Source: Chrysomallon squamiferum (taxonomy: Eukaryota; Mollusca; Gastropoda; Neomphalida; Peltospiridae). From it: a stretch of DNA of 20,000 bases. Below the pieces are notes generated by a model that made no database searches, was not told the DNA's origin, and was given only the letters and a program-made list of their open reading frames with translations. Below, piece by piece: positions 1 to 10,886 of the stretch (the stretch's first letter is position 1; each line of letters opens with the position of its first letter). The DNA is taken from positions 12,342,538 through 12,362,537 of the forward strand of contig CM022667.1 in the NCBI GenBank assembly GCA_012295275.1, written 5' to 3'. Position numbers and translations under genes: made by a program.

Positions 1-301
1 TTTAAATACATAGATTACAAGCTATCAATAATTTTGAAATTACATCACTAACATATTTATTTCACTATTTATTTATCTATTTATTTATTCATTTATTTAT
101 TTATAAGATACACAGGTACGAAGAGATTTAAAAAAAAAAAATAATAATATAAAAAAAATAAAAAAAAAAAAATATTAAAATAATGGTTTACGAAAAAAAA
201 AATGTATAAAAATTTAATCGAACACATATATATATATATATTTGTGAATTGAGATACGACAACACCAGCATGAGAATATATACTAGAGTATGCTTCCAAA
301 A

Positions 302-306
<5 letters not shown>

Positions 307-380
<74 letters not shown>
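307..380. repeat. (TG)37 microsatellite
   Basis: An uninterrupted TG dinucleotide run of 74 bases. It may adopt Z-DNA and creates His-Thr or Cys-Val pseudo-ORFs. Near-duplicate text flanks it: a TGAGAATATATA-CCAG/CTAG-type segment with GCATGCTTCCAAAA-like words occurs before (about 270-300) and after (about 411-440). The TG run therefore appears to sit inside an older local duplication. Confidence 0.95.
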
Positions 381-381
<1 letters not shown>

Positions 382-880
382 CGAACGAATTCAGATACAA
401 CACCAGTCATTGAGAATATATACCAGTGCATGCTTCCAAAACTCATGTCGCATCTCAAACCGTTCAGTCAGAAACGCGCGCTTTCAGGATGTTTCACCTT
501 TTTATACGATTTTTTTTTGTTTTATTTTTTGTTTTTGCTTCGCATTTCCCTGTCCAACGCATCCTTAACATAACTCATGTCCGACACACGTAGCGAACAG
601 GTGTGTCGGTGCAGTATGTACCTTTAATTAACTTCTTACCTGCACAAACACAGGTTAACACCTACATATCCTGGTGTATGACATGTATAATATTTCAAGT
701 TTAACCACGTGGCGCGGTGGCTGTGCGACTTGCATTAATAAATTAACGCGTTTAAATCTATGTACGTTCTGTCTATGTATCTAACTAAAACAAAGAAAAA
801 GTATTGTTTTTGTTTTTTTACTGTGTGCAGTGCGTTTTTTGTTTTTATGTTCACATATGTTGCCATGTGTATGTTGAACA
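381..880. other. Unique intronic or intergenic sequence with possible SINE scrap
   Basis: This stretch is mostly non-repetitive sequence with no coding potential. A short segment at about 706-755 resembles the head of a tRNA-derived SINE and is described separately. Confidence 0.4.
706..755 (+). mobile_element. Possible tRNA-derived SINE head remnant
   Basis: The segment reads GTGGCGCGGTGGCTGTGCGA, followed about 25 bases later by GCGTTTAAATC. This looks like a degenerate tRNA-like A box (GTGGCGCAGTGG-type) and B box (GGTTCAAATC-type). No clear tail or target-site duplication is visible. The resemblance is weak and based on memory of SINE consensus patterns. Confidence 0.25.
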
Positions 881-885
881 TACGT

Positions 886-952
886 TGTGTGTGTGTGTGT
901 GAGTGTGTGTGTGTATATATATACGTGTGTGCATCCGTATATATATATATAT
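886..952. repeat. TG/TA dinucleotide tract
   Basis: Imperfect (TG)n and (TA)n runs, continuing into TGTTG/TATG-rich low-complexity sequence to about 1040. Confidence 0.8.
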
Positions 953-1032
953 GTTCCTATGTTGTTGGGATTTATGTTGTTTTGTTGTTGTTGTTTGTTG
1001 GGACTTATGTTTTGTATGTATGTTGTTGTACA

Positions 1033-1265
1033 TATTTAATTGTTTGTATGTATGTATGTAGTAAAGTACAAATTTATTTATGTTTGTATGTATGTATGTA
1101 GTAAAGTACATATTTAATATGTTTGTACGTATTTAGTAAAGTACATATTTACTTATGTTTGAATGTATTTAGTAAAGTACATATTTACTTATGTTTGTAC
1201 GTATTTAGTAAAGTACATATTTAATATGTTTGTATACATGTAGTAAAGTACATATTTACTTATCT
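1033..1265. repeat. Minisatellite, six copies of a 35-40 bp unit
   Basis: The word AGTAAAGTACA starts at about 1060, 1100, 1135, 1171, 1207 and 1242, giving spacings of 40, 35, 36, 36 and 35. It is embedded in a unit of the form TTTGTAYGTATTTAGTAAAG followed by TACATATTTACTTATG. Copies differ by point changes and by a TATG expansion in the first two units. Confidence 0.92.
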
Positions 1266-1544
1266 TTGTAAGTGTGTATTTGTCTCTGCCTATATACAGT
1301 GTATTTGTTTGTATATAATATTTACACAGACTGTTAATAAAATGGAAAATGTGTAATTTGTCAACATACAACAAATTAGTATCAAATCTTCAACATAAGC
1401 GAAATAAAATAAAATTAATTATTAATATTTTTATTATTTATTTTCTCAAATAATTTTAATACTGGTACGCTATGTGAGAAAGAATTTTAACTGCAAAAAC
1501 AATGATTATGAAAAACGACTTTACTTTTAAAAATCATGATGTTA

Positions 1545-1545
<1 letters not shown>

Positions 1546-1591
<46 letters not shown>

Positions 1592-1592
1592 C
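1546..1592. repeat. (AAT)n microsatellite
   Basis: A near-perfect run of AAT trinucleotides. Confidence 0.93.
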
Positions 1593-1913
1593 ACAATAAA
1601 TAAATAATAATAAAAAGAAACAGTTGTTGTAGTGTTGTTGTGTGAAATGCGTTATCATTGTCTTGTTATATAAAAACATTTAAACTGTCCATCAAGAGTT
1701 TGAATTGTAGACCAGAGTCGTTTCCATCAATATGACCTTTTAAAACGAAATATTACGATAGACGTAAATGTTTACGGCAGAAGATATTAGGCAGGTTTGT
1801 ATACCGTCTATTTAATAATAAAGTACATTAATAGAAAAAACACACAAACTAGTCTTTTCTTGACAAAACGTTCGGTTGGGTCACCACTTCAGATAAAGGT
1901 CAGAATGAGGGGC

Positions 1914-2231
<318 letters not shown>

Positions 2232-2636
2232 TAGTTTTAATATTTTATGTCGACTACTAGTATTTCATTTTCATATATACTTTTATTCTTTATTTTTCAT
2301 CATTGTTATTAATAGAATTATATTAATAGAATTACAATTATTTTCAAAAGAACTTTCATGTGTACATGCATTTGTCACTTGTACTACGTGTGAACAACCG
2401 TTATTCAACCATGATGCATTTGTAATCAAACACTTCATCTCACAATAGCTAACTATAAAAAGGAAACATCCTGGACGGACGGACGCACGGAATAACAGAA
2501 TGTCATAGCGCCCCAATTCGACCATGTCCTGGTTCAGGTTAACAGTTTACTGCACTTAAAGTGTTAAACAGCTGTCGCAAATAAACAGAGTCGCATTACA
2601 AATTAGTGCATTGCAAAGTGTAATAGAAATGGCAAA

Positions 2637-2750
2637 TCGCATTTCACATTATCTGTGTTAAAATGTAAGGTCGCATTTCACATTATCTGTGTTAAAATGT
2701 AAGGTCGCATTTCACATTATCTGTGTTAAAATGTAAGGTCGCATTTCACA
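2637..2750. repeat. 34-bp tandem repeat, 3.3 copies
   Basis: TCGCATTTCACATTATCTGT plus GTTAAAATGTAAGG repeats exactly at 2637, 2671 and 2705, with a partial fourth copy at 2739-2750 that runs into poly-A. The copies are virtually identical, which suggests recent amplification or homogenisation. Related single TCGCATT words occur at 2591, 2873, 2903 and 2962. Confidence 0.95.
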
Positions 2751-2992
2751 AAAAAAAAAAAAAATTAATTACGTATATTAAGCATGTTTGATTATTAAGT
2801 TTATTAAATGTATATTTTTTTTTTTTTTTTATCACGTAAGTATTTTATTTTAAATTCGTTTTCAAAGTAAAATCGCATTTGACGTTATGTTTGTTCACCA
2901 ACTCGCATTTCTTAGTATATCTCTTGAAAGTATATTCATTTAATGTCTGTTGAAAGTAAAATCGCATTTCATTATCATCATCATCGACATCA

Positions 2993-2994
<2 letters not shown>

Positions 2995-3024
<30 letters not shown>

Positions 3025-3058
3025 GTTATTATTATTGTTATTATTATTATTATTATTA
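2995..3058. repeat. (TTA)n microsatellite
   Basis: A TTA run with two TTG interruptions, preceded by TCA triplets. Confidence 0.92.
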
Positions 3059-3099
3059 ATCAATCAATTAAAACAGTAAGCATTTATGGTGCAACAAAA

Positions 3100-3660
3100 C
3101 ACATTTCATCGTAAACGGGAGAAATACAAATAATAATTTTCATGTCAAATTACGTAAGAAACAGACAAACAAATTAACGGACCCGCTTGGGAAATAAACA
3201 AATAAAAAAAAAACCTTGTCAATTTCTGTTTACTTGAAGACGAACATTACGTAAACGCGACGCGAAACAACGCGAAAATTGACTTTTAAAAAGCGAAATG
3301 AAAAAAAATAAAAAAAATTGCGCCGAGCGAATTTACAATGTACGAAAACGGTCGCTGTGTCTGTTCGGCACTTCGTCTGTGGAGTCGATCGATTGATCAA
3401 ACATCGCTTAATTTATCTGCGGCCGGCTTGCATTCCTCGGACTTCTAATACCGTTAACAATTTCTACACGAAACGCAATTCAATTAATAATAATTCCACA
3501 TGCATTGCGTTGAGAGGTTATTGAAAAACATAAAAATTAATACAGATCAGTAGGGGATTAACAATTAAGGCGAAATAATTCGAGTATTATCCGCGTTTCT
3601 AAAAACGTCAAGCCTTCTCCGCGGTGTTTGTTAATATTCAATATTTTCCCAACAATAATC
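3100..3660. promoter_or_regulatory. Candidate non-coding regulatory block (intron 4)
   Basis: This is a roughly 550-base non-repetitive island with many CpGs between (TTA)n and poly-T tracts. It contains two perfect TTACGTAA palindromes (3150-3157 and 3247-3254), a cluster of CGCGA words, and TCGATCGATTGATCAAA at about 3384-3400. It also has a homeodomain-like CAATTAATAATAATT stretch near 3480. It lacks coding potential. Complexity and CpG retention against the repeat-rich background suggest constraint, but this needs comparative data. Confidence 0.35.
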
Positions 3661-3662
3661 AG

Positions 3663-3689
3663 TTTTTTTTTTTTTTTTTTTTTTTTTTT
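3663..3689. repeat. Poly-T tract
   Basis: An uninterrupted run of 27 T, followed by a C/T-rich stretch. Confidence 0.95.
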
Positions 3690-3699
3690 CTTCTTTTAT

Positions 3700-3900
3700 A
3701 CTTGACTGCCATTATGGTCTTTTCACATCCCAATAACGTTATGTTTGCCAAGCATTTGCCGAAAACAATGCGGCAATTTACAGGTACGCTGTGGCAAACC
3801 TGACCGAGACCGACTACGGAAAAGTGTTTGTATTATTATCAAACGAAAATCGATACGGTCCGATTGCTTCGTGAAGTCATAAAGAAATTTTCCAGGTTGG
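3700..3900. promoter_or_regulatory. Candidate non-coding regulatory block (intron 4)
   Basis: A high-complexity segment with NFI-like TTTGCCAAGC and TTTGCCG words and an inverted pair TTGCCG...CGGCAA (about 3756-3776). It also contains a 45-codon open stretch on the plus strand that ends at 3874. I interpret it as non-coding unique sequence that may be conserved. Confidence 0.28.
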
Positions 3901-4346
3901 TATACATAAATTTTAGTGGATGTTAATATTGTAGAAAAATGAAGTTTGTGTTATAAAAAAAAAAAAAAAAGAAAAGAAAAAAAAAAATGTATTATCATTA
4001 TTTGTGATTTATGTATACGGTATTATGAGTAATTGAAAAAAAAAAAAAATGAATGGTGTAACGTTATCGTTCCGAGTGCAAGTGATGTTGTAGTACAGTA
4101 ATTTACGAGTGTTATGAGGGCTCTCCATCCGTTTTCGTACGAGCAATAAAACAGATAACATCGTGTGTAATAAATACAACAAGTGTATTAAAAAAAAAAT
4201 GTTGTTATTATAATTGGTATCATCACCATCATTATCATCATCGTCGTCGTCATCCTTATTTTTATTATCATTATAGTCGTTGCTGTTGTTATTATATAAA
4301 ACGAAACAGAGAGAGAAATAAAGAGAAGAAGAGGCTGAAATCGGAG

Positions 4347-4348
<2 letters not shown>

Positions 4349-4436
<88 letters not shown>
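4349..4436. repeat. (AG)44 microsatellite
   Basis: An uninterrupted purine dinucleotide run of 88 bases. It is a perfect mirror repeat able to form triplex (H-DNA), and GAGA-factor-type proteins could bind it. Confidence 0.95.
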
Positions 4437-4437
<1 letters not shown>

Positions 4438-5095
4438 AAAGTACAAAACCTATCTAATAGTTATACCAATTAAGAAACCCAATACATTAATAAGCAAACA
4501 AATAAACAAACAGTTAAACAAGAAAAGAGACCAATAAACAAAACGCTGTATAAGGCAGACGTTATTTTAACAGTTATTTCAGATTACTATCTCTGTTTCC
4601 ACGTAGAAATTATTAATACAGCTCATAAATAACGAGTTGTAGCGCGTATACAAGTGACATTACAGCTGTAAATAAACATTAAGTCGAGATTTAATTACAT
4701 TATAAGCTTTCTGGAATGTCAAGAGTTCACCATTTTGTTGCAGACATTTTCTGTATCTTTTCATACTTTATACGTCTACATACATATATATATGTATGTG
4801 TGTGTATATATATATATATATACACACAAAAACGTACACCCAAACACTTATATTATATATAAATTATTATTATGTATGTTTGTTATTGGTATTAATTTAT
4901 TCTTACGCAGCAAGAACAAAATAATAACAAGCAAACAATAATAATAACAACAAAAACAATAATAATAATAACAACAACAATAACAATATCAATAACAATT
5001 TAAATAACAATAACAATAACAATTTAAATAACAATAACAATAACGATATTAATAATAAATAAATAAATAAATAAAAATTAAATTAATTCACTCAC

Positions 5096-5472
5096 CAGGA
5101 GACATAAGGCCGCGGTCAACACCGAGTCTGTCGATGTCGTCGGAGGCGCCGAGGTTCGACGACGTGTCGTTGTGGTCGTCTTTGTCCGAGTCCCCGTCAC
5201 CGTCTCCGTGTCCGTCGATGCTGTCGCTGCCGTCTTCCGATCGGTTCCTCGGCGACCACGTCATCTTGTTCTCTTTCTTCAGACGACGTCTGGCGTTGGC
5301 GAACCACGTGGACACCTGCGTCAACGTCATTTTCGTGATGATCGCCAGCATTATTTTTTCGCCTTTCGTTGGGTAGGGATTTTTCCTGTGCTCGTACAGC
5401 CAAGCTTTCAACGTGTTTGTGTTTTCCCTCGTGGCATTCTTACGTCTCGCGTTCAAATCCAGGCCCCCGTAT
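5096..5472 (-). CDS. Irx: Irx exon 4: TALE homeodomain and acidic tail, residues 139-263
   Basis: The exon opens after TTTTACAG (acceptor ending at 5473) with [16 protein letters not shown]. It encodes a 63-residue TALE homeodomain at about residues 144-206. Visible hallmarks are the three-residue loop extension with PYP (170-172), the recognition helix with WFANARRR, Ala196 at homeodomain position 50 (typical of Iroquois), and the invariant DNA-contacting Asn197 at position 51. [12 protein letters not shown] follows, then an Asp/Gly/Ser-rich acidic stretch (about 216-240) and [15 protein letters not shown]. The exon stops at CCTG|GTGAGT (donor at 5095), one base into the next codon, so more exons must follow to the left. 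Tyr164, in [12 protein letters not shown], is Asn in fly and vertebrate members as I recall them. Confidence 0.97.
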
Positions 5473-5638
5473 CTGTAAAAAAAACAATAATAACTCTCGT
5501 GATTATAGTTAATATATATCACTATAATATTGATGACGTCATTAACAATAACAGTAATGACGCAATAAGCACAAGGATAATTATTGTAATAAAAATAGTG
5601 ATTGTGAAATATTAACGTTGGATAGGATTTTGTATGTA

Positions 5639-5674
<36 letters not shown>

Positions 5675-6828
5675 CGTTATTAATTGACCCTTTATTTATT
5701 TATTTTTATTTCTTTCTTTTCATTTTTCTTATTGTTTTTAAATTTTTCCTTTCTTTTTCTTTTTTTCTTTTATTTAATTTTATTTAGCATTTGTTGTTCG
5801 ATTTGTATTCTTGTTTCTGTTTCGTTAATTCTGTTTATTATTATTATTATTATTATGAAGATAATATTTCTTCTCATAGCTTAATTTATTTTATATTGTC
5901 TGTTATATTTACAATTTTATTATTTTTTTAATTTAAAAATCTTTAACAAAAAGACACATAATTATATCTTTTCTCATAAACATTTTTATTTATTTTTATT
6001 TTGCTCTTTCCTATATTTATCAAAAGAAAAAACTGGTACTGCAACAAAATAGTAAAAGAAAAAAGAAAAAGGCAAAAAAAAAAAACAGAACAAAAAAAAA
6101 AAAACCCGATTGAAATCTCAGCCCCATTGAAAAGTCATCTGTCAAGCCCAAGACCCTAAGGACACTGGTCCTTTTTGAAAAAGGTAAATGTTTCTCTGGC
6201 AGAATCTCATAAATATTAATACCACGAGAGTGAAAAAGTTATCAGTTTATTGCCCGTTTCGATGTTCCAGTGTTCAGACAACAATAAACTACCCATTTCT
6301 TTCACGTTTTTATTTAATTCATCTTGTAAACGCTTTGTCACATAATTTTCCGCGTGGAAAATGCGTTTGCGAATTTGGGAAATGTTGAGTGGGAAAATAT
6401 GCGTGATGTGGGAAATGGTGACTGGGAAAAATGATTTGTATGTTAATTTTGAGAGGTGTTGATAGAAAATATGGTATGAATTATTATTATTATTTATTTT
6501 ATTTTTTTTTTTTTCATTGTGAGATATAGTGAAGTGTAAATAAATAACATTATTTAAAAGTAGAAAATATACGATTGTTTTGTAAATATTTAGCAAGAGT
6601 GTTTAAATTATTTTTAAGCTGGAAAATGTTTCTAAATGTTTAGTGCAAAAATATAAAATACTGAAAAGAGTGAATGAGAATAATGTAGAGAAATTTGAAA
6701 TGTACAAATATAAACTATTTTACAAATATAAAACAAGAGTAAAATAAAAAATTAATTATTAAGAAATCTTAAGAAATAAAATACAGCAACAACAATAATA
6801 ATAACAGCAGTAGTAGTAATTTCTAAGC

Positions 6829-6892
<64 letters not shown>

Positions 6893-7793
6893 CATCATCA
6901 TCATCATCATTATTATTTAATTTTCATCTGCGCATTTATCATAATATAACATTTTCATTTTATAACGACAAATAAATCCCATAAGCTTTCAAATTTCTAT
7001 TCAACAAACTACCGTACAGTTTTTATTTAACTTTTTATATAACGAATCCTTCCATTAACGTAATTACAATTACGTAAGAAAAAAAACACACACACACACA
7101 CACCCGTTGTGGTAACGACACAATACTGTTTTCATTTGTACTGTATCAAACAGGGATGTTTCATAAGACGAGAGACTTTTCGCAGTTGTGAAAACACACA
7201 ACACGACGCTAACCTATCTGAACGACTAAAACCAGATTCGAACAGTCGAGAGAGGCAGGTGTCGTCAACAAAGGACACCCGCTAGTAAACCACTCATCTT
7301 GTTTTTCTTGAAACGCAATCTTTATTTTCCAGTTCGGTTTTAGCCCCATCGCAAAACGTCAACACGATATAAAGCGAGAAGAGACGAGCTCAATTGTTAC
7401 GTAACCAACCCCGGTAGGTATAATTGACTTCGCAGCAACAGATACAGTTGTTACAGAACAAAAACAGCAAATGCCCAGCACGTTAGAAAACAGATCCGTC
7501 GCTCGGTTAGTTATTGCGTATAAAACTAAACAAGTCTTACCCGGCTCCGTACGGATAAACAGCCGCCATTGTTGGGTCGTATGGAAAACCGGACTGTGCC
7601 AGCGAACGCCAAGCTTCTGGGGCGTCTTTCAAATCGTATGGACCTCCTCCCTGAAAAAAAATACAAAACAAAAATAAAACAAAGTTATATAAAAATAAAA
7701 ATTGTTTACTTTTATTTATCTGTTTATTATTATTAATAATAGAAGGAATAGTAGAAGTGGTAGTGTTAATAGTTACAGTATTGTTTTTTATTG

Positions 7794-7829
<36 letters not shown>

Positions 7830-9352
7830 GCAGGAATAGTAGAAGTGTTAGTATTAATAGTTATAGTATTGTTTTTTATTATTATTATTATTATTGTTAT
7901 TATTATTATTATTACTGATGGTGATAGTTATAAAAGTGATAACGATACTAACATGATCATTGCTGATGTTGTTTGAAGACGTAGGTTAATCTAATATTTA
8001 TTTGTTATATATTTTAATAAAACCTTACTTTTACTTTTAAATATTTTATTTTATTTTATTCTTTAAAACTAAATAAACTTATTATGTAGTTTCTTATCAT
8101 AATATTACACCAAATATTTATATTGAAATATTTATATTCATTCTTAAGTGAATCTGGTTATTCTGAAAAATAAATTCATATTTTATAAACAGTAATAAAA
8201 TAAATTATGAATAAAACCTAATATTTGATTTAATACAATTTTCTGTTTCTAAATTTGCATTGAATTAATATACGAATAAAAATGGTTACAATAATTAATT
8301 GTCTTCAGCTAAATTGACAATATTAATATTTTTTTATTTTATTTCTTTACTATGATGTTTATTTTTTTATTTTTACCTGCACTTCTTAATTTAACTAACG
8401 AAACAAAAACAAATACACTTTATTCTAAACTATTGAGAAAATTATACATAATCGCGAAATGATATAAATATTTTTGCCACTGAAATTGTAAATATATAAA
8501 GAAGAAGAAAAAGGAGATAAATAAACAAATAAAAATAATATTAACCTATTTTTTCCTCATATTATCTCTAAAATCTAAACTAACACTTTGACTGAAATTT
8601 GTTTTGTATCACTGAAGTAACTACACAAAAGCCATTTGGGGGTTTTTTTTTTTTTTTTTACAAAGAAAGTTTTAGGCCTATTAAAACTTCCTTAATTTAA
8701 TAATTCAAGTGAATTAATTCTGCTTACATTATTTTTTCATTATTATTACACCATCAACAAATTTTATTGTTTCAGTTTCATTTTAATATTAAAAAAGTAA
8801 TTATTTTCATTAATAATATTAAAATGATCCTTTGTTTTATTTCATCATAACATCATAATAACCCATATATATTTTTTTTTAATTTTCATTATAACATTAA
8901 AATAACCCTTTATTTTATTTTCATTATTGCACTAAACTAATACATCATTTTATATTTATTAACGATATTAAAATATACTACTGATTTATTTATATTACAG
9001 TTATAACCTATTTTCAAGCTAATTAATTCATTGTTTATGCTTTATTATGACTCCAAAATATTCCTTTGCCTTTTTATCATCGATTATTCAGTGTTAAAAA
9101 CAGAAAATTATTAACAAGAAAAAAAATAACAACAATCATATTCGACGGCGTGTAGAAAATGAAAAAAAATAAAAGTGTCATATGTTTTTTATTGCTCACA
9201 AATGTGAATTATTAATACATCGACAACTGGCAGCAAAATCAGTTTCCAACTCGTGTTAAATATATCTTTATATAAACTAGTATTATACACAGTAATGCAT
9301 ATAATTCTAATTATTGTTCTTGATGTTGTTGTTATTGTTATTACAAGTTTAC

Positions 9353-9385
<33 letters not shown>

Positions 9386-10722
9386 ATTATTATTATTATT
9401 ATTATCATCATCATCTTCACATTATTATTATTGTTTGTTTATTATAATTATTATTGTTATTCATTATTTATTATTATTCATCATCATTGTTATTAGTATT
9501 ACTATTTTATTATTATTATTATTTTCATAATCATCATCATTATTATCATTAATGTTATTATTTTCTTATAATTGTTATTATTATAATAATTGTTGTTGTT
9601 GTTGTTGTTGTTGTTATTATTATTATTATGAAAATTCAGACAGTAACGACATTACTATATCGAATATTATTTTGCGTAATAATTCATAACTAATTAATAA
9701 TCAATCTGATGTATCAATGATAAGTTTTGATTCTAATAAAAACATTAAAAAAAGGATTCAGAGTATAATAATAGTTATGATAAAATGTTATAATTATATT
9801 AGCATTATTATTAATGAAAGTAAGTGGTATTCATAGTAGTAATACTAGTAACTGTAATAGTGGTAGTAGTAGTAAATGTAATATTATTAGTAATAGCTGT
9901 AGTAGTAGTAGTAGTAGTAGCAATAGTAGTAGCTGTGGAAGTTATATTTCTGTTATTATTATTAATAATTTATTCAAGTTAAACATAGCAGAAACAAAAC
10001 TACAAGTAAAATAATATTTGTACTGAGAACAGCTTCTACAGCAGAATTAATGACCATGACCTAAATGCATCTAGTAGTAATAATAAACAAATAATAACAA
10101 TAATAATAATAATAACAGTAGTAGTAATAAAAATTCCATCGAAGCAAATAAAGTAATGATTATTTCTTTTGTTGTTTTGTTTTCTAATTCTAAAATGTTT
10201 CTATATTACTGAACTACAGTACTTTGAAATCTTTCTAAACTATATATATTCATAAAATCTCTTTAAAAAAAAAAAATAGATTTTAGATGTAATACAAACT
10301 AAATTTTCAACAGATTACATAGATGTCTGTTCTAATGTATAATTTACGAGTCAAAGTTCAAAGAATTTTATTTCCCTCTATTTACTTCATTGCTGAGTTA
10401 TATTGATCATTACATAGATATATTACGTCAGATATTGACAAAGTCTAAGTAAAATTCTGTTAAGAAATGTAAAATAATAATAATGTAATAATTTTATACA
10501 ATTTGGAAAAATCATTCGCACGAACACGCGCATTTACATTTATCAGAATAATACTTTATCACTTGAAATTGGCATCGTTCCCAATGCGACCTTGAAAATG
10601 ATTTTTGCGGAACTGAAATATCCTCCAAAAATTACAATTCTAAATTTCATAGTCAAGGATTTAAATAATTTAATCCTCGTAAGAAAGCGAAATCATTAAC
10701 TATTCATTTTAATTAAAAAAAA

Positions 10723-10756
<34 letters not shown>

Positions 10757-10843
10757 TTAATAAGAAACTAATAAATATTCCTAAAAATAAATTAATATAA
10801 ATGAATTAATATTTAAATGAAAATAAATAAACAAACAAACAAA

Positions 10844-10886
<43 letters not shown>

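Larger units (their letters stand above)
5473..7540 (-). other. Irx: Irx intron 3 (2.07 kb)
   Basis: This intron splits a Gly codon (GG|A). The donor is GTAAGA at 7540 and the acceptor TTTTACAG ends at 5473. It holds poly-T at 5643-5672, AT-rich pyrimidine-biased sequence to about 6100, purine-rich sequence to 6180, and unremarkable sequence at 6180-6830. A (TTA)n/(TCA)n tract follows at 6831-6910, and a non-repetitive block lies at 7100-7540 next to exon 3. Confidence 0.88.

Noticed and set aside
93-458. His-Thr and Cys-Val repeat frames across the TG tract
   Set aside because: They are direct translations of a (TG)n microsatellite with no non-repeat coding support.
2283-2525. Minus-strand 80-codon frame as a possible Irx exon 5
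   Set aside because: It shows no Iro box, no Irx-like motifs and no matching splice phase.
2845-3063. Poly-Asn/Asp open frame on the minus strand
   Set aside because: Also a (TTA)n translation; not an Irx downstream exon.
4009-4446. Leu-Ser repeat frames over the (AG)n tract
   Set aside because: Dinucleotide-repeat artefact. The non-repeat parts lack family resemblance.
5134-5615. Plus-strand open frames opposite exon 4
   Set aside because: They lie antisense to the homeodomain exon and are open only because of its codon composition.
6831-6910. Triplet tract considered as a CRISPR-like array
   Set aside because: Simple triplet microsatellite in an animal intron; no repeat-spacer architecture.
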